Shown here: positions 4,982 to 8,054 of the stretch, piece by piece
Layout: every line of letters begins with the position of its first letter
Position numbering within the stretch: the stretch's first letter is position 1
Source of the DNA: an uncultured Clostridia bacterium
GTDB lineage: Bacteria; Bacillota; Clostridia; Oscillospirales; CAG-272
Direction: 5' to 3'
DNA: 8,054 bases
NCBI GenBank assembly: GCA_946404295.1
Contig: CAMJDE010000074.1
Location: 1-8,054 of the forward strand
Position numbers and translations under genes: made by a program
Notes under the pieces: model-generated
What the model was told of the DNA's origin: nothing
The model's database searches: none
The model's input: only the letters and a program-made list of their open reading frames with translations

Positions 4982-5721
4982 TCGTCGACGCCGCAGCGTT
5001 CCGGGACGAGGTGCTCCGGGTCTTCGCGCTGAACGAACTTGAGGGCTGCCTGTCGGGCGAAAAGGTCGATCTGCTGACCGCCTTCGCCGTCCGGCTCGCC
5101 GCCGAAAACGAGAAATACAATCTGACCGCTCTTTCGACCCCGGGAGACGTGATCCTGCGCCACTTTGCCGACTGCGCGGCGCTGATCCCGCATCTGCCCG
5201 AAACGGGGAAGGCGCTGGACGTCGGGTGCGGCGCGGGGTTTCCCTCGCTTGTTCTCGCGATCCTCTGCCCGGACCTCTCGGTGACGGCGCTCGACGCGAC
5301 CGAGAAGAAGGTGCGCTTTGTTGCGGGGTGCGCCGCCGAGTTCGGGATCACGAACCTGCAAACGCTCATCGGACGGGCGGAAACGCTCGCTGCGCCCTCG
5401 TCCCCTTATCGCGAGGCGTTCGACTGCGTGACGGCACGCGCCGTCGCGCGCCTGCAGGTCCTTTCGGAACTCTGTCTGCCGTTCGTTTCGGTCGGCGGAA
5501 CGTTCCTTGCGATGAAGGGACCGCTCGCCGAGCGGGAGAGCGAGGAGGCGAAACGCGCGATCCCGCAGCTCGGGGGGAGGATCGCGGGGATCTTTTCGCG
5601 CGAACTCCGGGACGGACCGGGCGAGCCGCTCCGCCACGCGGCGGTCAGAATCGACAAGATCCGCCCGACCCCGCCCGCCTACCCCCGCGCCTACGCGCGG
5701 ATTCTGAAGAAACCGCTTTGA
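4978..5721 (+). CDS. rsmG: 16S rRNA (guanine527-N7)-methyltransferase RsmG
   Basis: SAM-dependent enzyme that methylates N7 of G527 in the 530 loop of 16S rRNA; loss of this modification gives low-level streptomycin resistance in several bacteria. The 247 residues match family length. NLTA (48-51) is the conserved N-terminal motif. DVGCGAGFP (81-89) is the SAM-binding loop, and Asp106 in LDATEKK probably binds the SAM ribose. GRAE (132-135), VTARAVA (151-157) and AMKG (178-181) complete the fold. The C-terminus YPRAYARILKKPL keeps the family pattern, with a less usual AYAR where RKxGxP is common. It starts with GTG within GTGA, overlapping the stop of the Bax inhibitor gene. In many Bacillota it follows mnmG, so this partner is unusual. 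No terminator is visible before the next promoter. Confidence 0.96.
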   Translation: MIVDAAAFRDEVLRVFALNELEGCLSGEKVDLLTAFAVRLAAENEKYNLTALSTPGDVILRHFADCAALIPHLPETGKALDVGCGAGFPSLVLAILCPDLSVTALDATEKKVRFVAGCAAEFGITNLQTLIGRAETLAAPSSPYREAFDCVTARAVARLQVLSELCLPFVSVGGTFLAMKGPLAERESEEAKRAIPQLGGRIAGIFSRELRDGPGEPLRHAAVRIDKIRPTPPAYPRAYARILKKPL

Positions 5722-5743
5722 TCCCGTCTCCACGGAATACCGC

Positions 5744-5772
5744 TTGACATTTTTCGCGTCTTGTGCTATAAT
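5744..5772 (+). promoter_or_regulatory. Perfect sigma-A promoter of the lipoprotein gene
   Basis: TTGACA (5744-5749), a 17-base spacer and TATAAT (5767-5772), with TG one base before the -10: consensus in every element. It begins only 22 bases after the rsmG stop. The predicted start is near 5779. Confidence 0.95.
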
Positions 5773-5780
5773 GATAAACA

Positions 5781-5796
5781 CCGATCAAAGGATCGG
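5781..5796 (+). promoter_or_regulatory. 5'-terminal hairpin in the lipoprotein mRNA leader
   Basis: CCGATC, loop AAAG, GATCGG: a 6-bp stem starting about two bases from the predicted transcription start and followed by AAAAAA. It has no T-tract. The placement suits an mRNA-stabilising 5' stem-loop; the role is inferred. Confidence 0.5.
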
Positions 5797-5811
5797 AAAA
5801 AACCACTACAT

Positions 5812-5817
5812 AAGGAG
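5812..5817 (+). promoter_or_regulatory. Ribosome binding site fixing the lipoprotein start
   Basis: AAGGAG, 9 bases before ATG 5827. The open frame extends up to TTG 5761, but that overlaps the -10 box and leader hairpin and lacks a ribosome site, so 5827 is the start. Confidence 0.88.
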
Positions 5818-5826
5818 AAAAAGACA

Positions 5827-7374
5827 ATGAAAACCAGACTTCTTGCGTTTCTGCTTTGCTTCGTTCTCGTTCTCTCCGCCTGCCTGATGACGGCTTGCGG
5901 CGGCTCCAAGAACGACAAGGTCGTCGAAGTCACCGAAGACGAGGCGCGCGAGACCGCACTTGCGTCCTTCTTTAAGGGCGTCGACGCGCTCCGCCACGGC
6001 GGTATCGTGATCACCGGCTCGGTCAAGGGCTCCGCGACCGAAACCGACGACGCGGGCGAGAAAAAGTCCTACCCGATCGACCTTAACCTCACGCTCAACT
6101 ACAACGACGAGAAATTCGACGCCGTGGCTGAGGGAACCTCCAACGGCGAGGACGGCAGATTCGAGATCTACTTTGACGGCACGCTGGTCGGCTTGATCGG
6201 CCGGGGCGGAGAAGAAGAGGCGGACGGCGAGGTCCATTTCCTCGACGAAGAGGTCGCGAAACTCCCGATCCCCGGGCTGACCCCCGACGAAGAGGGCGCG
6301 TACACCGCGATCCTCGATCAGATCGCCGGTCTGATCGACTTCGAGAAGGTCGCCGCGAACGTCTCCAAAGCGACCAAGGGCGTGATCGTCGTTTCGACGA
6401 AGGGAAAGAACTACGTGATCACCGCTTCGTCCGACGGTCTGTTCGATGTCGCGCTCAACACGCTGAATATCCTGAAGAACTCGGGCGATAAGACGGTTGC
6501 CGAACTGCTCGACGCTCTCTGCGGCGAAGGCGCCTCCGAAAAACTGCTTGCCGAACTCGGAGAGATCCAGGGGACCGACAAACTCGTCGATCTGCTCCCG
6601 AAGGTCGAGGGCGTGCTTTCGGATCTCGGTTTGAAAGTGGATGCCCTTTACGATCTTCTCGCGAAGACCTTTATGGGCGATGAAGCCACCGGTGAACAGC
6701 TGAAGGCGTTCATCGTCACCGCGCTGGGCGAGATGACCCTTGACCAAGGGATCGAGTATCTCTTCAATATGATCTCGGAGATGCTCGGCTCGATCATCGG
6801 CTCGATCTTCGATTCGATCTTCGACAACGGCGCCGAAAATGAAGAGATCGGAGAGGGCGAGGTTGAACCGATGAACAGCGCCGATCCGACCGCCGCGGGC
6901 GCCGTTGACGACGAGAACGACGGCGAGACCGACGATGAGACCGACGACGAGCCGGGCGCTCCTACCTGGGCGTACATCAGCGGTATGATTCAGGGCTTCC
7001 TGGCGGGGAACGTGAACGACTCGTTCGGCACCTTCTTCGGCACCGACAAGGACGAGACCACCGGCGAGCCGATCCCCTTCGATATCGCCACTGAGGTCGA
7101 GCCCGCGATCGCGGCCGTCACCGCGCTGAAGGACGCGATCAAGTTCAACGTGACCGTGACCTGCGACGGCAAACTCAATCCGACCGCCGTCGATCTGACC
7201 CTCTCGGTCGACACCGAGAAGTTCCCCGAGGAACTGGAAGCGGATCCCGCCAACGTCACCCTGACGCTCTCCGCCAAGATCAAGGACAACGTCACCGTGA
7301 CTCCGTCCGAAGCGATGGCGGCGCAGATCGCCGACGCGAAGGCGAAACGGGAACCCGCGCCTGCCGGGGAATAA
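5827..7374 (+). CDS. Large acidic lipoprotein of unknown function
   Basis: A 515-residue secreted, membrane-anchored protein that I cannot assign to a family. The signal peptide is MKTR plus a hydrophobic core (5-18). Two lipobox candidates follow, LSAC with Cys19 and MTAC with Cys24; Cys24, followed by GGS, looks the more likely lipid site. Residues about 58-126 alternate in a beta-rich pattern recalling periplasmic lipoprotein folds, but no signature is clear. Residues about 150-332 are mostly helical. Three tandem 12-bp units (6787-6822) encode GSII, GSIF and DSIF (321-332). An acidic low-complexity linker (about 333-378) leads to a C-terminal domain with beta-like stretches (about 439-490) and a charged tail. 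The protein is strongly Asp/Glu-rich throughout. It is a single-gene unit with a perfect promoter and strong terminator, suggesting high expression. Surface or ligand-binding roles are possible but unsupported. Confidence 0.88.
   Translation: MKTRLLAFLLCFVLVLSACLMTACGGSKNDKVVEVTEDEARETALASFFKGVDALRHGGIVITGSVKGSATETDDAGEKKSYPIDLNLTLNYNDEKFDAVAEGTSNGEDGRFEIYFDGTLVGLIGRGGEEEADGEVHFLDEEVAKLPIPGLTPDEEGAYTAILDQIAGLIDFEKVAANVSKATKGVIVVSTKGKNYVITASSDGLFDVALNTLNILKNSGDKTVAELLDALCGEGASEKLLAELGEIQGTDKLVDLLPKVEGVLSDLGLKVDALYDLLAKTFMGDEATGEQLKAFIVTALGEMTLDQGIEYLFNMISEMLGSIIGSIFDSIFDNGAENEEIGEGEVEPMNSADPTAAGAVDDENDGETDDETDDEPGAPTWAYISGMIQGFLAGNVNDSFGTFFGTDKDETTGEPIPFDIATEVEPAIAAVTALKDAIKFNVTVTCDGKLNPTAVDLTLSVDTEKFPEELEADPANVTLTLSAKIKDNVTVTPSEAMAAQIADAKAKREPAPAGE
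6787..6822 (+). repeat. Three tandem 12-bp units within the lipoprotein gene
   Basis: GGCTCGATCATC, GGCTCGATCTTC and GATTCGATCTTC follow one another in frame, coding GSII-GSIF-DSIF. The units differ by one or two bases, as expected from a small in-frame duplication. Confidence 0.7.
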
Positions 7375-7398
7375 TCCCGGACGATCCTGAATAATCCG

Positions 7399-7430
7399 AA
7401 AAGAACGCGCCCGCGCGGCGCGTTCTTTTT
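7399..7430 (+). terminator. Intrinsic terminator of the lipoprotein gene
   Basis: A perfect 13-bp stem, AAAAGAACGCGCC (7399-7411) with GGCGCGTTCTTTT (7417-7429), loop CGCGC, running into a T-rich tract. It begins 25 bases after the stop codon. The flanking A-run also allows function on the minus strand. Confidence 0.94.
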
Positions 7431-7459
7431 CCTTTCTCTTTCTTGCAAACCTGTTCCCG

Positions 7460-7476
7460 CCGCCTTGACAAGGCGG
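7460..7476. promoter_or_regulatory. Palindromic operator candidate over the -35 box
   Basis: CCGCCTTG A CAAGGCGG is a perfect inverted repeat with 8-bp arms around a single base, and the TTGACA of the next promoter lies inside it. A dimeric regulator bound here would block RNA polymerase. No T-tract follows, which argues against a terminator. Confidence 0.55.
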
Positions 7477-7493
7477 AGAGTAATGAGTATAAT
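7465..7493 (+). promoter_or_regulatory. Perfect sigma-A promoter of the downstream membrane protein gene
   Basis: TTGACA (7465-7470), a 17-base spacer and TATAAT (7488-7493). The predicted start is near 7500, with a short leader before ATG 7524. Confidence 0.94.
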
Positions 7494-7523
7494 ATACATA
7501 CAGTCTATCAAGAGGAGAGATTT

Positions 7524-8054
7524 ATGAATACTGTGCTCGACGAGTTCAAGAACCGGAAAAAGGCGATTTTCGTCTGCCTTTTCTGCCTTTTTGCGATCCT
7601 GTTCATCTGCACGACCGCCCGTAATATTTCCGACTACGCCGACGCCAAATCCCGTTACGAAGAGATGGTAAGGGTGTTACCTACCTATGAAGACCGGATG
7701 AACGTGGATACAGCTCTGTCGAACCTGATCGTCAATCTCTTGAAAAACGTCTGCCGCGCCGCGGTGTTCGCACTCGGCTTGTTCGGCTTGCTGTCGGGGA
7801 AAGACGCCTTCTCGAAGGTCGCGTTCGTTCTGCTGCTCTGCGGCGGTTTTTACGCGCAGATCGTCGCGGCGTCGACCGTGATCGGGCAGTTCCCGATATT
7901 CCGGATGTTGCGGGACGATTTGATCGGCTATTATCTCGTTTCTCTCGCAAGCGCGATCGACGCGCTCGTTTTCGCCGCCCTCGCCGTCCTGAACTGGATC
8001 CTCGATCGAAAGCCCCTGCAGTTGCTGACCCTGATCTTCGGTTTCATTTGGATC
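7524..8054 (+). CDS. Multi-pass membrane protein of unknown function (C-terminus beyond window)
   Basis: From ATG 7524 the frame stays open to the window end, giving 177 residues so far. AGGAG (7513-7517) lies 6 bases before the start. The N-terminus is MNTVLDEFKNRKKAIF: a short charged leader, then a hydrophobic segment at about 14-32 rich in Cys and Phe. A hydrophilic loop (about 33-66, with SRYEEMVRVLPTYEDRMN) follows, then hydrophobic segments at about 68-91, 98-117 and 135-158, and another beginning near 164. The basic residues before the first segment suggest a cytoplasmic N-terminus and an external first loop. I recognise no family. Codons around 7660-7730 (GTA, AGG, TTA, CCT, ACA) are less GC-biased than in the neighbours. 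It has its own promoter with a possible operator, so it may be conditionally expressed. No functional link to the lipoprotein gene is shown beyond adjacency. Confidence 0.85.
   Translation, partial: MNTVLDEFKNRKKAIFVCLFCLFAILFICTTARNISDYADAKSRYEEMVRVLPTYEDRMNVDTALSNLIVNLLKNVCRAAVFALGLFGLLSGKDAFSKVAFVLLLCGGFYAQIVAASTVIGQFPIFRMLRDDLIGYYLVSLASAIDALVFAALAVLNWILDRKPLQLLTLIFGFIWI

Noticed and set aside
4915..5781. A 288-codon frame on the minus strand opposite rsmG
   Set aside because: Antisense shadow of rsmG with Arg-rich low complexity; no start signal.
5761..5826. A 22-residue N-terminal extension of the lipoprotein from TTG 5761
   Set aside because: It would overlap the -10 box and the leader hairpin and would bury the signal peptide. 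ATG 5827 has a strong ribosome site.
5806..6747. A 313-codon frame on the minus strand opposite the lipoprotein gene
   Set aside because: It is complementary to a clear signal-peptide-bearing gene with promoter, ribosome site and terminator on the plus strand.

Overview
The window looks like chromosomal DNA from a GC-rich member of the Bacillota, probably an uncultured gut-type Clostridia. Grounds for this are strong AGGAG-type ribosome binding sites, near-perfect sigma-A promoters, a DUF1836 regulator (a family typical of Bacillota), intrinsic terminators and Clostridia-style lipoprotein signal peptides. The assignment is an inference; no rRNA or other decisive marker is present. Nothing indicates a phage, plasmid, transposon or CRISPR locus.

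Left half (1-4000), lower-glycolysis block. Three enzymes of triose metabolism lie on the minus strand. Phosphoglycerate kinase (pgk, 2798-4000) is followed by triosephosphate isomerase (tpiA, 1789-2547). Glyceraldehyde-3-phosphate dehydrogenase (gap, 1-658, cut by the window edge) lies further downstream as its own transcription unit. Between tpiA and gap, on the opposite strand, is a DUF1836 putative transcriptional regulator (988-1644) with a perfect consensus promoter that shares a 329-bp divergent control region with gap. tpiA and the DUF1836 gene converge on a bidirectional terminator and a run of hairpins (1686-1784). The 250-bp pgk-tpiA gap is rich in inverted repeats and may encode a structured RNA or leader.

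Centre (4001-5721). Divergent from pgk, a promoter drives a two-gene operon: a Bax inhibitor-1 family membrane protein (4241-4981) and the 16S rRNA G527 methyltransferase rsmG (4978-5721). The two overlap by four bases (GTGA) and are probably translationally coupled.

Right half (5722-8054). A perfect TTGACA-17-TATAAT promoter and a 5'-terminal hairpin precede a 515-residue acidic lipoprotein of unknown function (5827-7374), which ends at a strong terminator. A third perfect promoter, whose -35 box lies inside a 17-bp palindrome that looks like an operator, drives a multi-pass membrane protein of unknown function (7524 onward) that runs off the window.

The housekeeping genes are ordinary. The parts that deserve a second look are non-coding (the pgk-tpiA intergenic structure, the hairpin array, the palindromic operator, the 5'-end hairpins), plus the orphan lipoprotein and the placement of the DUF1836 gene among the glycolytic genes. 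I did not find convincing evidence of a wholly new multi-gene system.
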